DNA of 64,000 nt from an uncultured Flavobacteriales bacterium (GTDB lineage: Bacteria > Bacteroidota > Bacteroidia > Flavobacteriales > Crocinitomicaceae): assembly GCA_946480085.1 (NCBI GenBank), contig CAMLHZ010000008.1, forward strand, positions 1-64,000, in the 5' to 3' direction. This document shows, one piece after another, positions 34,496 through 43,240 of this stretch. The position numbers and the translations under genes are program-made. The notes under the pieces are model-generated. The model saw only the letters and a program-made list of their open reading frames with translations. It did no database searches and was not told the origin of the DNA. The stretch's first letter is position 1. Each line of letters opens with the position of its first letter.

Positions 34496-35727
34496 TGAGC
34501 TTTCGTACGTACGATGACGCTTGTGAATGGTTGTTTTCGCAATTTCCCGCTTATCATAATTTAGGTGCAGCGGCTTATAATCCGGGATTAAAGAATACAG
34601 AAGAATTACTTTCTTTCTTCGAAAATCCGCACGAGTATTTAAGATTCATTCATGTAGGAGGAACCAACGGAAAAGGTTCTGTGAGCAATATACTGACATC
34701 CGTTCTAGTTGAATCGGGTGAGAAAGTGGGTTGTTTCACTTCGCCGCACATTTTGGATTTCTCAGAACGTATTCGTGTGAATGGTGAACCCATCGCTGAA
34801 AACTTTGTTGTTGATTTTTGCAACAAAGTGATTGGCCATGATTGGAAATTGGAACCCTCTTTTTTTGAGATTACCTGGGTAATGGCATTAGAATATTTCC
34901 GTTTGACGAAATGTTCTGTGATAGTTACTGAAGTGGGGTTGGGCGGACGTTTAGATGCGACAAATGTGATTACACCTTTACTTTCCATTATCACCAATAT
35001 TTCTTTAGATCACACCAATATTTTAGGGAATACACGCGCTGAAATTGCGTTTGAGAAAGCAGGAATCATCAAACCGAATGTTCCGGTTATTCTCGGAGAA
35101 TTCGATGCGGAAGTTGCTCCGGTTTTTCAGAAAACAGTTAACGAAAGAGGGAGTCGTATTTTGACGGTTGTGGATTCAAACCCATTACCAAAAGAGATTA
35201 TTGGCTATCAGAAGCTGAATTATGCGTTGGTGAAAACCGCTGTTCGTTATCTGGAAGGAATAGGTTTCAAATGTTCTGACTTAGAATTGAAAAAGGGAAT
35301 TGAGAATTTGAGGAAAAATTCCGGTTTCTTTGGTCGATTAGAGATCATAGATCAACATCCATTAACGATTGTGGATTGTGCACATAACGAAGCCGGATTG
35401 AAGGCGTTGTTTGCCTCAATTGAGGTAAAAGGTCAGCTTCATATTGTGTACGGAACCAGTTCAGATAAGGATTTGAAAGGAATCGTTTCTGTACTTCCCG
35501 AGTCAGCAAACTACTTTTTAACGGAGTTTTCGAATCCAAGATCGGCAACGATAGAGCAGCTAAAGCAAGGTTTTTCTAATTTCCCTGAAAAAAAGTTGAA
35601 ATTTTTTCTAAAAGTAGATGAGGCAGTAGAAGCAGCACAACTTATTGCAAATAAAGAGGATACAATAGTAGTTTGCGGTTCGTTTTTTTTAGCTCACGAT
35701 TTTTTTTCAAAATTTTCTTTGAAATAG
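34495..35727 (+). CDS. folC: Dihydrofolate/folylpolyglutamate synthase
   Basis: The protein has 410 aa. The ATP-binding GGTNGKGS (residues 55-62, Lys60) follows FIHV. Then come FTSPHILDFSERIRVNGEPI, TEVGLGGRLDATNVI, NISLDHTNILGNTRAEIAFE and KAGIIKPNVP, all Mur-ligase-family motifs. The C-terminal domain has RLEIIDQHPLTIVDCAHNEA. It adds glutamates to folates and may also make dihydrofolate. It starts at the last base of the TonB-like gene (TAATG), so it is tied to that operon although functionally unrelated. Confidence 0.96.
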   Translation: MSFRTYDDACEWLFSQFPAYHNLGAAAYNPGLKNTEELLSFFENPHEYLRFIHVGGTNGKGSVSNILTSVLVESGEKVGCFTSPHILDFSERIRVNGEPIAENFVVDFCNKVIGHDWKLEPSFFEITWVMALEYFRLTKCSVIVTEVGLGGRLDATNVITPLLSIITNISLDHTNILGNTRAEIAFEKAGIIKPNVPVILGEFDAEVAPVFQKTVNERGSRILTVVDSNPLPKEIIGYQKLNYALVKTAVRYLEGIGFKCSDLELKKGIENLRKNSGFFGRLEIIDQHPLTIVDCAHNEAGLKALFASIEVKGQLHIVYGTSSDKDLKGIVSVLPESANYFLTEFSNPRSATIEQLKQGFSNFPEKKLKFFLKVDEAVEAAQLIANKEDTIVVCGSFFLAHDFFSKFSLK

Positions 35728-35728
35728 C

Positions 35729-35758
35729 TTGCAAATACAGATTTGGTGTCTATCTTTG
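35729..35758 (+). promoter_or_regulatory. Sigma-A type promoter of the tRNA-Val gene
   Basis: TTG (35729-35731), a 19-bp spacer and TATCTTTG (35751-35758) match the consensus. It begins right after the folC stop codon and lies about 50 bp before the tRNA. Confidence 0.8.
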
Positions 35759-35808
35759 CACCCACCTAAGACAACGGTCTGGGTCACAAAAAAAGAAAAA
35801 TATTTTAT

Positions 35809-35883
<75 letters not shown>

Positions 35884-35885
35884 CG

Positions 35886-35914
35886 AAAGCCTTGCAGAGA
35901 TGTGAGGCTTTTTT
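35886..35914 (+). terminator. Terminator of the tRNA-Val gene
   Basis: The stem AAGCCT/AGGCTT is followed by TTTT, three bases after the tRNA discriminator. A damaged copy of this same hairpin is repeated at 36011-36041. Confidence 0.82.
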
Positions 35915-35929
35915 GTGTTTAATACTATT

Positions 35930-36050
35930 CGCCGACCTCCTGCTTAGATTTTGTTCGGCGGTTCCCTGCCTGTCTTGACGACAGTCAGACAGGGAATCCG
36001 TCATTCCCATGAAAGCCTGTAGATTCTGCGAGGCTCTTTTGTTATCTTAC
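35930..36050 (+). repeat. Degenerate tRNA-Val fragments with an inserted palindrome (copy 2)
   Basis: An inverted piece of the tRNA anticodon/variable region is at 35930-35945 (15 of 16 bases match 35847-35862). A direct copy of the T-arm, acceptor 3' strand and terminator is at 35955-36041. In this copy the T-loop is split between GTTC and GAAT by 29 bp (35965-35993) beginning CCTGCCTGTC and ending GACAGG. The rest, GAATCCGTCATTCCC plus GAAAGCC...GAGGCT.TTTTG, aligns with the intact tRNA. Confidence 0.8.
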
Positions 36051-36059
36051 TCATTCATT

Positions 36060-36308
36060 ATGACTAAATATTCTGTCTACCTTATACAAAGTGAATTGAA
36101 TCAGTCTTACTATGTAGGAATGGCGATCGATGTTCATTTAAGGCTGAAAGAGCATAACGCGGGGAAATCTAAATATACAAAAGCCTTTATGCCTTGGAGA
36201 CTGATATACTTTGAAGAAATAGGAGATGCTTCGGAAGCTCGAAAACGTGAAAAGTATCTTAAATCAACGGCAGGAAAGAACTTTTTAAGAAAAAACGGAA
36301 TAATTTAG
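36060..36308 (+). CDS. Small GIY-YIG endonuclease
   Basis: The protein has 82 aa and is a lone GIY-YIG domain: YSVYLIQ (residues 4-10) and YYVGMA (17-22) stand for the GIY...YIG strands, LRLKEHNAG supplies Arg28 and His32, and EARKREKYLK supplies the metal-binding Glu64. Members cut DNA with one metal ion; many are mobile or repair enzymes. The ATG at 36060 starts the domain. An in-frame ATG at 36009 would add 17 residues encoded by the copied tRNA terminator. The stop codon's last base begins the next repeat copy at 36308, so the gene fits tightly between two tRNA-derived repeats. Confidence 0.85.
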   Translation: MTKYSVYLIQSELNQSYYVGMAIDVHLRLKEHNAGKSKYTKAFMPWRLIYFEEIGDASEARKREKYLKSTAGKNFLRKNGII

Positions 36309-36350
36309 GCGGTTCCCTGCCTGTCTTGACGACAGTCATGCTTCCGTCAC
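36308..36350 (+). repeat. Degenerate tRNA-Val 3' end with the same inserted palindrome (copy 3)
   Basis: Bases 36308-36338 are identical to 35957-35987 (31 of 31), covering the T-arm GGCGGTTC and 23 bp of the insert. Then TTCCGTCAC loosely continues the T-stem. The acceptor end is lost, although AAGTTTGTGAGACTTTT near 36393-36409 may be the decayed terminator. Confidence 0.78.
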
Positions 36351-36486
36351 TTCAGAATGCCCAATTCAAATATCGCCACCACAAAATTTTACAAGTTTGT
36401 GAGACTTTTCTGTTGTGTGTAGTTCTATTATTTCAGCTATCTTCAAAGTAAAATCAGAAGGCTTAATATTTTAACAGCCCCAAGCT

Positions 36487-37935
36487 ATGAAACGTTTTCT
36501 TAAAATATTATTGGCTTTTCTTGTGCTCGTGCTGTTGAGCGTTGTGACTGTAGTTTTGGTTGCACGTCATAAAAAGCTGAAAGTGACCAAAAATACAAGT
36601 GAAACAGTTTATGAACCAGAAATAACGAAGTTCAATTTCCCCTTGCTTATTTCAATGAATGATATTGAGAAATTGGCCAATAGGAAAATAAAAAAGGTTT
36701 TGGTGGATAGCCGTTTTCCACTGAAGAACCAGAATGATACACTGATATTGAAAATTACACGTCTTGGAGATATCGATATTAAACTTCGAAATGGGTACTT
36801 TCAATCTTCTGTTCCTTTGAAAGTTGAAGCACAAATCATTAAACGTGTTATTGGAAAGAAAAATGTTCTGTTATTTAAAGAAAAACCGCTCAACTTTCGT
36901 ATTGATGCCTCTTTGGAATCTTCTTTTGGAGTTACCCGGAACATGAAGTTGAAAACCAAAAGCAGACTGAAAGAAGTGATATGGGTTGAAGAACCAAATG
37001 TGAGGTTATTTGGGTTCGATATTAACCTGAAAGAAAGAATAAATGGATTACTAGAAGAAAAATCGACAGAGATAACTCATAAACTAGATAGTTTGATGTC
37101 GAAAAAGATCAACATAAAGAAACAAACGGTTAAAATTTGGAATAAAATTCAACATTCAATCAAAGCGACAAAAAAACAAAAAGACCTTTTTGTACGGGTT
37201 CAACCTAAAGCATTGGGGGTTTATGTAGACAAAAGCCTTGGTGATACCTTAAAACTGGATTTGATTGTTACTGCAAAAGTTTACCTCCGATTTGGGGAAG
37301 ATACGGCAACCATACAAAAAGTGAAATTTCCGAAAACGATCTCACTTATTTCTAAAAAAGAAACTACAGCGTCAAGTAAAATTCATGTACACTGTCTTTT
37401 TCCTCTAAAAAAGTTGAATGAAATCGCAAAACGAGAGTTGCAAGGTAAACGCTTCAGTGCTAAAGGTCTCGATTTGTTAATCAAAAAAGTGGAAATTTTA
37501 AGTGGCAAAAAAAACATTTATGTGAAAGTGAAACATGGTGGGACAGTACGTGGAACACTGTTAATGCGAGGTTTTCCAGAGTTTTCTGCTGATGACCAGC
37601 AAATCGCAATTCGGAAAGTTTCTTTCGAAAACAAACTGGATGACCAAATTTTGGGTTCCGTAACGGACTTGTTGCATGAGCAGATGGCAAGCCTCGTTAA
37701 ACAATATACTACTATTGACGTCAGAGAGTTGCTCGAATCAATTCCTGAAGTCAGCGAGAAAGCATTGAGCAAAAGCAAATTGGCAAAAAAGGCCGACATT
37801 GGTTTAATGGAAATTGTAATAGAAGACCTGGAAGTTAAATTGGGGAAAGACAACATTCAGTTGTTGATTTCTGGTAGTGGCGATTTTGATATTTCATTAA
37901 AAAAAGAAAGTTTTCGTGGCTTTACCCCGAAGTAA
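36487..37935 (+). CDS. DUF4403 family membrane-anchored protein
   Basis: The protein has 482 aa. One N-terminal helix (LKILLAFLVLVLLSVVTVVLV) is followed by a long soluble part with two halves of similar strand pattern: FNFPLLISMNDIEKLANRKI (about 49-68), DIDIKLRNGYFQSSVPLKVE, and later IHVHCLFPLKKLNEIAKREL and QIAIRKVSFENKLDDQ. This is the DUF4403 layout, a Bacteroidota family thought to bind lipids like TULIP-fold proteins; that fold is inference. It is lysine-rich. Role unknown. Confidence 0.82.
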   Translation: MKRFLKILLAFLVLVLLSVVTVVLVARHKKLKVTKNTSETVYEPEITKFNFPLLISMNDIEKLANRKIKKVLVDSRFPLKNQNDTLILKITRLGDIDIKLRNGYFQSSVPLKVEAQIIKRVIGKKNVLLFKEKPLNFRIDASLESSFGVTRNMKLKTKSRLKEVIWVEEPNVRLFGFDINLKERINGLLEEKSTEITHKLDSLMSKKINIKKQTVKIWNKIQHSIKATKKQKDLFVRVQPKALGVYVDKSLGDTLKLDLIVTAKVYLRFGEDTATIQKVKFPKTISLISKKETTASSKIHVHCLFPLKKLNEIAKRELQGKRFSAKGLDLLIKKVEILSGKKNIYVKVKHGGTVRGTLLMRGFPEFSADDQQIAIRKVSFENKLDDQILGSVTDLLHEQMASLVKQYTTIDVRELLESIPEVSEKALSKSKLAKKADIGLMEIVIEDLEVKLGKDNIQLLISGSGDFDISLKKESFRGFTPK

Positions 37936-38049
37936 TTAACAGATTACACTGTTAAAGAAATTTGATTCCAGTTTGTATCCTGTTTATTCCGTCCAACAAT
38001 TTTACATTACCTTCATCCCATCAACTGTTGATTAAATAGAATTTCATTC

Positions 38050-39060
38050 ATGAAACACCTTTTGTGGCTGGTTTTGCTTTTCCCGATATTTTCCACAGCG
38101 CAAAACTGCGATACCATTTATCTTACTAAAGACAATTGTTACAGACGAGTAGATGTAGAATACAGAAACTGTAGCTATGTCAATATTGATACTGTTTTTA
38201 CTGTTTTTGAAAAAGGAGGCTTACGATCGAAAGAGGAGTATTGCCTAACTTATATTGATCCTAGTGATAATAAAGTTCTTCGTAAGGAATGGAAAGCGAA
38301 TGATACCATTCATATTCTTTGTTATTACAGATCGGGAAAATTAAAATCAATAGATAAACAAAAACTCTCCCATGATCCGCCGTATTTCTATAGTAAACAG
38401 ACGATGTTCTATGAAAATGGTAATGTCAGAAAAGAACACGAATACCAAACGTTGACGTTCTCAGAAAGAAAAACGTATTACCCCAATGGGAAAATAGAGT
38501 CGCGCTATAAAACGTTTTCATATGCCATTTCTGTTGGCGAATGTATTGAGTATTTTCAGAATGGTCAGATTTCGAGTGTCCTGAATTTTTCAATGCCTGA
38601 CAGTTTGTTCAAAGATCATCAAAGAACAACGCTTTTGAGTGAAAAGTTCTTCGATGAATCAGGAAATGAGGTTCCAATAGATTTTAATAGGTTTTATACT
38701 TCCACGGAATACCTGGATGAAGAACAGATATATGCAGATACCATGATGAATGGAAATTATCCGTCAAGTATTTTTAAAGATCAGGAAGCTTATGCCAACA
38801 GTATGTTTCTTTTGAAGAGTGAGATATTAAAACATCTGAAACTCAAGAAGGACTGTAATTGCGCGAAAGGTGTTGCTGTAGTTTCTCTTGTCATTAACAG
38901 TGAGGGGAACATAAATCTAAAGGAAGTACTTTACGTTGATGATTACATTACTACTCAAATTAAGAAAAGCATTGCGAAAATCAAACACTGGCCTCCGGCA
39001 ACATTTTCCAACGAAGCAGTTGGTACTTACGTTGATATGGATTTGATACTTGATTTTTGA
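38050..39060 (+). CDS. Exported MORN-like repeat protein with a TonB-type C-terminal domain
   Basis: The protein has 336 aa with a signal peptide ending FSTAQ. Short tyrosine/glycine repeats of the YwqK/MORN type occur: YYRSGKLKSI, FYENGNVRKEHEY, YYPNGKIESRYK and YFQNGQISSVL (about residues 97-180). The final 80 residues have GVAVVSLVINSEGNINLKEV with a closing helix-strand pair, resembling the TonB C-terminal domain. There is no transmembrane anchor, so it is not a classical TonB. The next gene begins 5 bp after its stop. Confidence 0.75.
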   Translation: MKHLLWLVLLFPIFSTAQNCDTIYLTKDNCYRRVDVEYRNCSYVNIDTVFTVFEKGGLRSKEEYCLTYIDPSDNKVLRKEWKANDTIHILCYYRSGKLKSIDKQKLSHDPPYFYSKQTMFYENGNVRKEHEYQTLTFSERKTYYPNGKIESRYKTFSYAISVGECIEYFQNGQISSVLNFSMPDSLFKDHQRTTLLSEKFFDESGNEVPIDFNRFYTSTEYLDEEQIYADTMMNGNYPSSIFKDQEAYANSMFLLKSEILKHLKLKKDCNCAKGVAVVSLVINSEGNINLKEVLYVDDYITTQIKKSIAKIKHWPPATFSNEAVGTYVDMDLILDF

Positions 39061-39065
39061 AAGAC

Positions 39066-39407
39066 ATGTTAAAAAGAGTGCTTCTTTTTCTCGTAGCAGC
39101 TTCCGTTATTTCTTCCTGCGAAGGAATCGTGGGAGACGAAGCAGATGTTTACGATACTAAAACACAGCAACCCTTGAAAGATGTGAAAGTGATTCATTAT
39201 CTGGATGACAGACCTCACGATACTACTTTCACTGATAATAAAGGAACTTTTGATGCTGGAATATTCGTTGGTTGTGTCCCTGAATGTCCTACGGCAAAAG
39301 TAGTTTTGTCAAAAGAAGGTTTTCATACGGTGACTTACGTTTTCAAGGAAAAGAAAGGTAAAAAGAAACCGAAGCGTATTGAAATATTTATGAAAAGGAA
39401 GAAATAA
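39066..39407 (+). CDS. Lipoprotein with a carboxypeptidase-regulatory-like beta domain
   Basis: The protein has 113 aa. Its lipobox is ISSC (Cys18), then EGIVGDEADVYDTKTQQPLK, and the transthyretin-like strand pattern DVKVIHYLDDRPHDTTFTDN and GTFDAGIFVGC, ending in a basic tail. Such domains are small beta-sandwiches. It lies in a three-gene unit with the preceding MORN-like gene and the following DUF4180 gene (one-base overlap). ATG 39066 is used; an in-frame TTG exists at 39057. Confidence 0.72.
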   Translation: MLKRVLLFLVAASVISSCEGIVGDEADVYDTKTQQPLKDVKVIHYLDDRPHDTTFTDNKGTFDAGIFVGCVPECPTAKVVLSKEGFHTVTYVFKEKKGKKKPKRIEIFMKRKK

Positions 39408-39769
39408 TGAACTATACCATTCAAACACACGAAATAGCTTCTGTCAAAATTGCCGAAGTATTAGCCGATGAAATAATGGTTAAAACGTCAGACGATGGTC
39501 TGCAACTCCTTGGTGATTTGTACTACTCCGGATTTGATGCGATTGTTCTTCATCAGCAAAACATTGCACCTGATTTCTTCGATTTAAAAACTGGAATGGC
39601 TGGAGAGATTCTTCAGAAATTTTCCAATTACCGAATGCGTTTGTTTATCCTTGGCGATTTTACTTCTGTTTCTTCGAAAAGTTTGACCGATTTCATTCGG
39701 GAAAGTAATAAGGGGAAGCAAGTGAATTTTGTGAGTTCCTTGGAAGAGGTTTTAGTTCACATGACCTAA
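39407..39769 (+). CDS. DUF4180 family protein
   Basis: The protein has 120 aa. VKIAEVLADEIMVKTSDDGL (from residue 13), FDAIVLHQQNIAPDFFDLKT with GMAGEILQKFSNYRMRLFIL, and SLTDFIRESNKGKQVNFVSS match DUF4180 almost word for word. It is a small cytosolic protein, widespread in Firmicutes and Bacteroidota, often near transcriptional regulators; the function is unknown. Its ATG overlaps the previous stop. A terminator hairpin follows. Confidence 0.93.
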   Translation: MNYTIQTHEIASVKIAEVLADEIMVKTSDDGLQLLGDLYYSGFDAIVLHQQNIAPDFFDLKTGMAGEILQKFSNYRMRLFILGDFTSVSSKSLTDFIRESNKGKQVNFVSSLEEVLVHMT

Positions 39770-39775
39770 AACAAA

Positions 39776-39807
39776 AAGGACTCATCAACCTTAGTCGACA
39801 AGTCCTT
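39776..39807 (-). terminator. Hairpin between convergent genes
   Basis: AAGGACT (39776-39782) pairs with AGTCCTT (39801-39807) around an 18-nt loop. On the minus strand it is followed by TTTTTG, so it can end the LamG gene transcript; the plus side lacks a T run. Confidence 0.6.
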
Positions 39808-39825
39808 ACCGAATAGTTGTTTGCT

Positions 39826-40806
39826 TTATTCAACTATCAATCGAAGCGTTTCTCCAGTTGTTGTAGAAAGAAGATAAATTCCGGAACTGTAAGTTGAAAG
39901 GTCCAGTGTATGTGTATCTTGAATTTGAAGACTTCTTACTTCTTCTCCCAATACATTTTGAACTGAAACCGTTGTTGGTGTTTTAGACGTAATGGTAACT
40001 TGTCCTTTTGCTGGATTTGGTGCAAGTGTAAGAGTGGCTTGTGAAAGTTCTTTCAGTCCTAAAGTTGGATCACTTTCATTATACAATTCTAAGATTTCAT
40101 CATCGGTCAAAACTCGATTGAAAATGCGAATATCATCTATTGAACCCGAGAAAAAATTATTGTAAGGATTGGCTGGATATCCGCCTAAATACAAATCTGA
40201 ATTGGCGTCCAATGTTCCGGAAATAGATCCAGTGTCTGCCTGAGTTATACCATCAATTGACAATATTGACATTTGTGATGTACCATCGTATCTGCCTGCA
40301 ATGAATTGCCAATCTGCGAAGTTATTGGCTATTAAATTGTCGGCACAAGCATCTTGCATCCCACCTGAAGCTGTGTAAAGCATTAATATCCCTTGACCAT
40401 TGCAATAACCAAGATCCGTATTGTTTGAGAAAAACGAATACCCATTCCATGTTCCATCTGTGAGTCCTTTTCCCGCAACCAGGGCGTTTGTTGGATTTAA
40501 TATGCCGAACTTAACCCAAAACGCAAAGGTGAACGATTCGGTGTTCGTGAATGAATTTGATACTGCGTCCGGAATAATAATTTGAGTAGCATTTGAGGTA
40601 TTGAAGGCATACGCTTTATTTGGATTTCCAAAACGGTCATCTGTCAAAACAGCACCGTTTACAGTTCCATTCACGGATCCAACTTCGTCGTTAGCGTTTC
40701 CGCTGTTGAATGAGTATTTCGCTACCAACCCACTGAGTTCTTGTGCATCACAAGACAAAGCACCAAAGCAAGTTAGACCAGTTATTAGTGTAATTATTTT
40801 TTTCAT
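39826..40806 (-). CDS. LamG/concanavalin domain protein with a T9SS type A sorting tail
   Basis: The protein has 326 aa with signal peptide MKKIITLITGLTCFGALS...CDAQ. A LamG-type jelly roll spans about 28-240: YSFNSGNANDEVGSVNGTVN, then FTFAFWVKFG and GSIDDIRIFNRVLTDDEILE near its end. The last 75 residues are a T9SS type A tail (LTLAPNPAKGQVTITSKTPT, VSVQNVLGEEV, GIYLLSTTTG). It is predicted to be exported across the outer membrane, with the tail removed. LamG domains often bind glycans or adhesion partners. Confidence 0.92.
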   Translation of the reverse strand: MKKIITLITGLTCFGALSCDAQELSGLVAKYSFNSGNANDEVGSVNGTVNGAVLTDDRFGNPNKAYAFNTSNATQIIIPDAVSNSFTNTESFTFAFWVKFGILNPTNALVAGKGLTDGTWNGYSFFSNNTDLGYCNGQGILMLYTASGGMQDACADNLIANNFADWQFIAGRYDGTSQMSILSIDGITQADTGSISGTLDANSDLYLGGYPANPYNNFFSGSIDDIRIFNRVLTDDEILELYNESDPTLGLKELSQATLTLAPNPAKGQVTITSKTPTTVSVQNVLGEEVRSLQIQDTHTLDLSTYSSGIYLLSTTTGETLRLIVE

Positions 40807-40906
40807 AAATGAAGTTTTAGAAATGATGAGAAGTGTTCTGTTTGAACGGAAAGAAACCTAGGAGCCTCGAGGGAAGCCCCTGATTTCATGTTTTCGTTAA
40901 AATGAA

Positions 40907-42322
40907 CTACCAGTTTACTTTTTGATTTAATTTTTCCGTTGTTCCTGCTGTACCCGGTGAACCGCTTACAGGATGTTTTGAGTCTCCAGCACCACCTCGT
41001 CCTGCAGAATTTGTAATGTTAAGTGTGTATGATTTTACACTTGGGTCTATAACAACAGTAATGTTTCCGCCGTTTGTTCCATTGGTTGCCGGACCAACAT
41101 TTGCAGCTTTTCCATTTTTTCCGTTTGCCTGAAAATTCACGCTACTTGTTTGACTGATTCTGAAATGCTTCAATTTATCGCCGGTAGTTTTACTAAAAAT
41201 GCGGTATTCCAACAATTTTTCCCCTGTAACAGCGTGAGTAACTGCTTTAATTTCTATTCTGAAATCACCACCGTTTCTAGGTCTGCCATATGGATCGATA
41301 TCTCCATTGTAGTCAAGCGTAATGTTTTCGTTGTAAACCATGTCAAAACTCTGTGTAACACTTAGTGTTGGATGGAATTTCGATTTTACAGTCAATACCA
41401 CTTTGTCACCGGAAATAGCTTCTTCGTCGGGAACGGTAATGGAACTTCCCACCAACGTGTTCATTGTACCTGAGAAATTCGTGTAAGTTGCTGGTAATCC
41501 CGTTGCAGAAACAATAAATTCATCGATGTAGCCGCCATTTGCTGTAGAGATTTCTGATCCATCTTTCAATGTGGCAATAACCGTGTAGGTGTAGCTTTTT
41601 CCTTGTTGAAGTGTTTTGGTGGCAACTTCAACGCGGATTTTAGTAACCGCTTTACCCTGTGTAGTGTATTTCGCTCTTTTTTCAGCCTCCAATTTTTCAG
41701 CTGCAGCTTTTTCTTCCGCACGAACGGCATCAACACCTTGTTTTGCAGCGCCAACATGAGCTTTCAACATGGCTTTTACTTTGTCGCTATCTAAGCTTTT
41801 CAATTTCGATTTGTCGTTACAATAAATTTCCCAGGAATTACATCCTACTTTATCCAATTGTTCAGGAGCCGAAAAAGCGTCTTTGGTACAAATGGCGAAT
41901 CCATCAATGAAATAGATATATGGAGTTAAACCACCACCGCTGGCGAAGTAGTACATTGGAAAAGCCACTTCATTTGGTTTGAATGAGCCATTTCCAAGAC
42001 TATTTCCGAATTCGATAATCTGGTTGTTGGCATCTTTCTTTATTTCTCGGAAGAAGTCATCACGTGGGAGTTTGGTAGATTCTTGGTATGGATCTCCGGC
42101 ATCTCTTGTAAATCGACAATGAGCGTAGTTTGAGCCCGCGTTAAAAAACGCTTCAGCCATTACGTATTGATTTCCTCCCGTTGCAGGGGTAGAAGTTGTG
42201 GTAGATGTTTGTTCGGTTGTTGCGGATGTACCCTTTACTTTGTTTTTCAGTTCTTTCAAAGATTGAGCTGACAATCCTGTAGTACATGTAATTGCAAATA
42301 CAAGTGCGAAAATGTTTTTCAT
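40907..42322 (-). CDS. Secreted protein of unknown function with a glycine-rich end
   Basis: The protein has 471 aa with a signal peptide ending LSAQ. It has a Ser/Thr-rich linker (about 29-49), then a domain with two Cys (about 142-164), a helical charged stretch (AVRAEEKAAAEKLEAEKRAK), an Ig-like half with TLQQGKSYTYTVIATLKDGS and GDKVVLTVKSKF, and a C-terminal Gly/Asn-rich part (NGKNGKAANVGPATNGTNGG). No known family was recognised and no sorting tail is present. It is 85 bp from the response-regulator gene stop, on the same strand. Confidence 0.75.
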   Translation of the reverse strand: MKNIFALVFAITCTTGLSAQSLKELKNKVKGTSATTEQTSTTTSTPATGGNQYVMAEAFFNAGSNYAHCRFTRDAGDPYQESTKLPRDDFFREIKKDANNQIIEFGNSLGNGSFKPNEVAFPMYYFASGGGLTPYIYFIDGFAICTKDAFSAPEQLDKVGCNSWEIYCNDKSKLKSLDSDKVKAMLKAHVGAAKQGVDAVRAEEKAAAEKLEAEKRAKYTTQGKAVTKIRVEVATKTLQQGKSYTYTVIATLKDGSEISTANGGYIDEFIVSATGLPATYTNFSGTMNTLVGSSITVPDEEAISGDKVVLTVKSKFHPTLSVTQSFDMVYNENITLDYNGDIDPYGRPRNGGDFRIEIKAVTHAVTGEKLLEYRIFSKTTGDKLKHFRISQTSSVNFQANGKNGKAANVGPATNGTNGGNITVVIDPSVKSYTLNITNSAGRGGAGDSKHPVSGSPGTAGTTEKLNQKVNW

Positions 42323-42414
42323 GTTTCAGTATTAAGTTTAGAGCGAATATCTTCAACTTCAAACTTCTGAAACAAGGCAAGTTTCCGAACGGTTAATTCG
42401 ACTTTCCTAATGGA

Positions 42415-43170
42415 TTAGGAAGAGATTTTGAGCTCCTTGAGAACTTGTTCGAATTCTTGTTTACGCTCTCTGGAAACGGCTAATGACATTCCGTTGTCCA
42501 TGAAAATCAACGAATCACCACGAACATATTTCTTGATGTAATTCAGGTTAATGAGGTAGGAGCGATGCGGTCTGAAAATGAATTGTCTGTTGTCTAAAAT
42601 GTCTTCGAAAACACGCATGGGCTTACTGACTGTAATTTTGGTTCCGTTTTTCATGAACACTTGTGTATATGCCCTGTCGGCTTCGAACAACACAATGTCG
42701 GCTACGTCGGCAAACATCATCCCGTCGTTCATCGGGAATGCAATTTTCTTGATTTCCTCTCCGCTGTAGGTAGATTTCATCAAATCGAGTCGCTGATTGA
42801 TATTCTGTTGTTTTCGTTTTTGAATGACCTTTTCAACTGCATTTTTCAGCGGATCAATTTCAACTGGTTTCAACAAATAATCAACTGCAGAAACTTCAAA
42901 AGCACGAATGGCGTATTGGCTATATGCTGTAACAAAAACGATTTCGAAATCAATTTCCTTGAAAAAATCCATCAACTCAAAGCCATTGTACTCAGGCATT
43001 TCGATATCCAAAAATACTACATCTGGATTCTCTTTGTTGATCATTCGAACACCTTCAGGCACGTTGCTGCATTGAGCGACTATGCTGATTTCCGGACAAT
43101 ATTCTTCTAAAAGTGCAGAAAGTGTTTGTCGTGCGCCTGCTTCGTCATCAATTAGAATTGCTTTAATCAT
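42415..43170 (-). CDS. LytTR-type response regulator
   Basis: The protein has 251 aa. The receiver domain has acidic residues Asp8, Asp9 and Glu10, phosphoacceptor Asp55 (VVFLDIEMPEYNG), Thr81 and Lys101 (DYLLKP). The LytTR DNA-binding domain is C-terminal, with FRPHRSYLINLNYIKKYVRG as its signature. It pairs with the kinase encoded just upstream (43241-46153), a classic Bacteroidota arrangement. The pair likely controls nearby genes, but no binding sites were identified. Confidence 0.95.
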   Translation of the reverse strand: MIKAILIDDEAGARQTLSALLEEYCPEISIVAQCSNVPEGVRMINKENPDVVFLDIEMPEYNGFELMDFFKEIDFEIVFVTAYSQYAIRAFEVSAVDYLLKPVEIDPLKNAVEKVIQKRKQQNINQRLDLMKSTYSGEEIKKIAFPMNDGMMFADVADIVLFEADRAYTQVFMKNGTKITVSKPMRVFEDILDNRQFIFRPHRSYLINLNYIKKYVRGDSLIFMDNGMSLAVSRERKQEFEQVLKELKISS

Positions 43171-43240
43171 AATGCAAAGAGAATAGATTATTTGTAAGCG
43201 TCCAATTCATTTTTCCCAATGGTTGATTTAGTTTTCCTAT

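Noticed and set aside
36009..36059. ATG at 36009 as the GIY-YIG start
   Set aside because: The 17 extra codons are the copied tRNA terminator hairpin; the domain begins at 36060. It stays possible but less likely.
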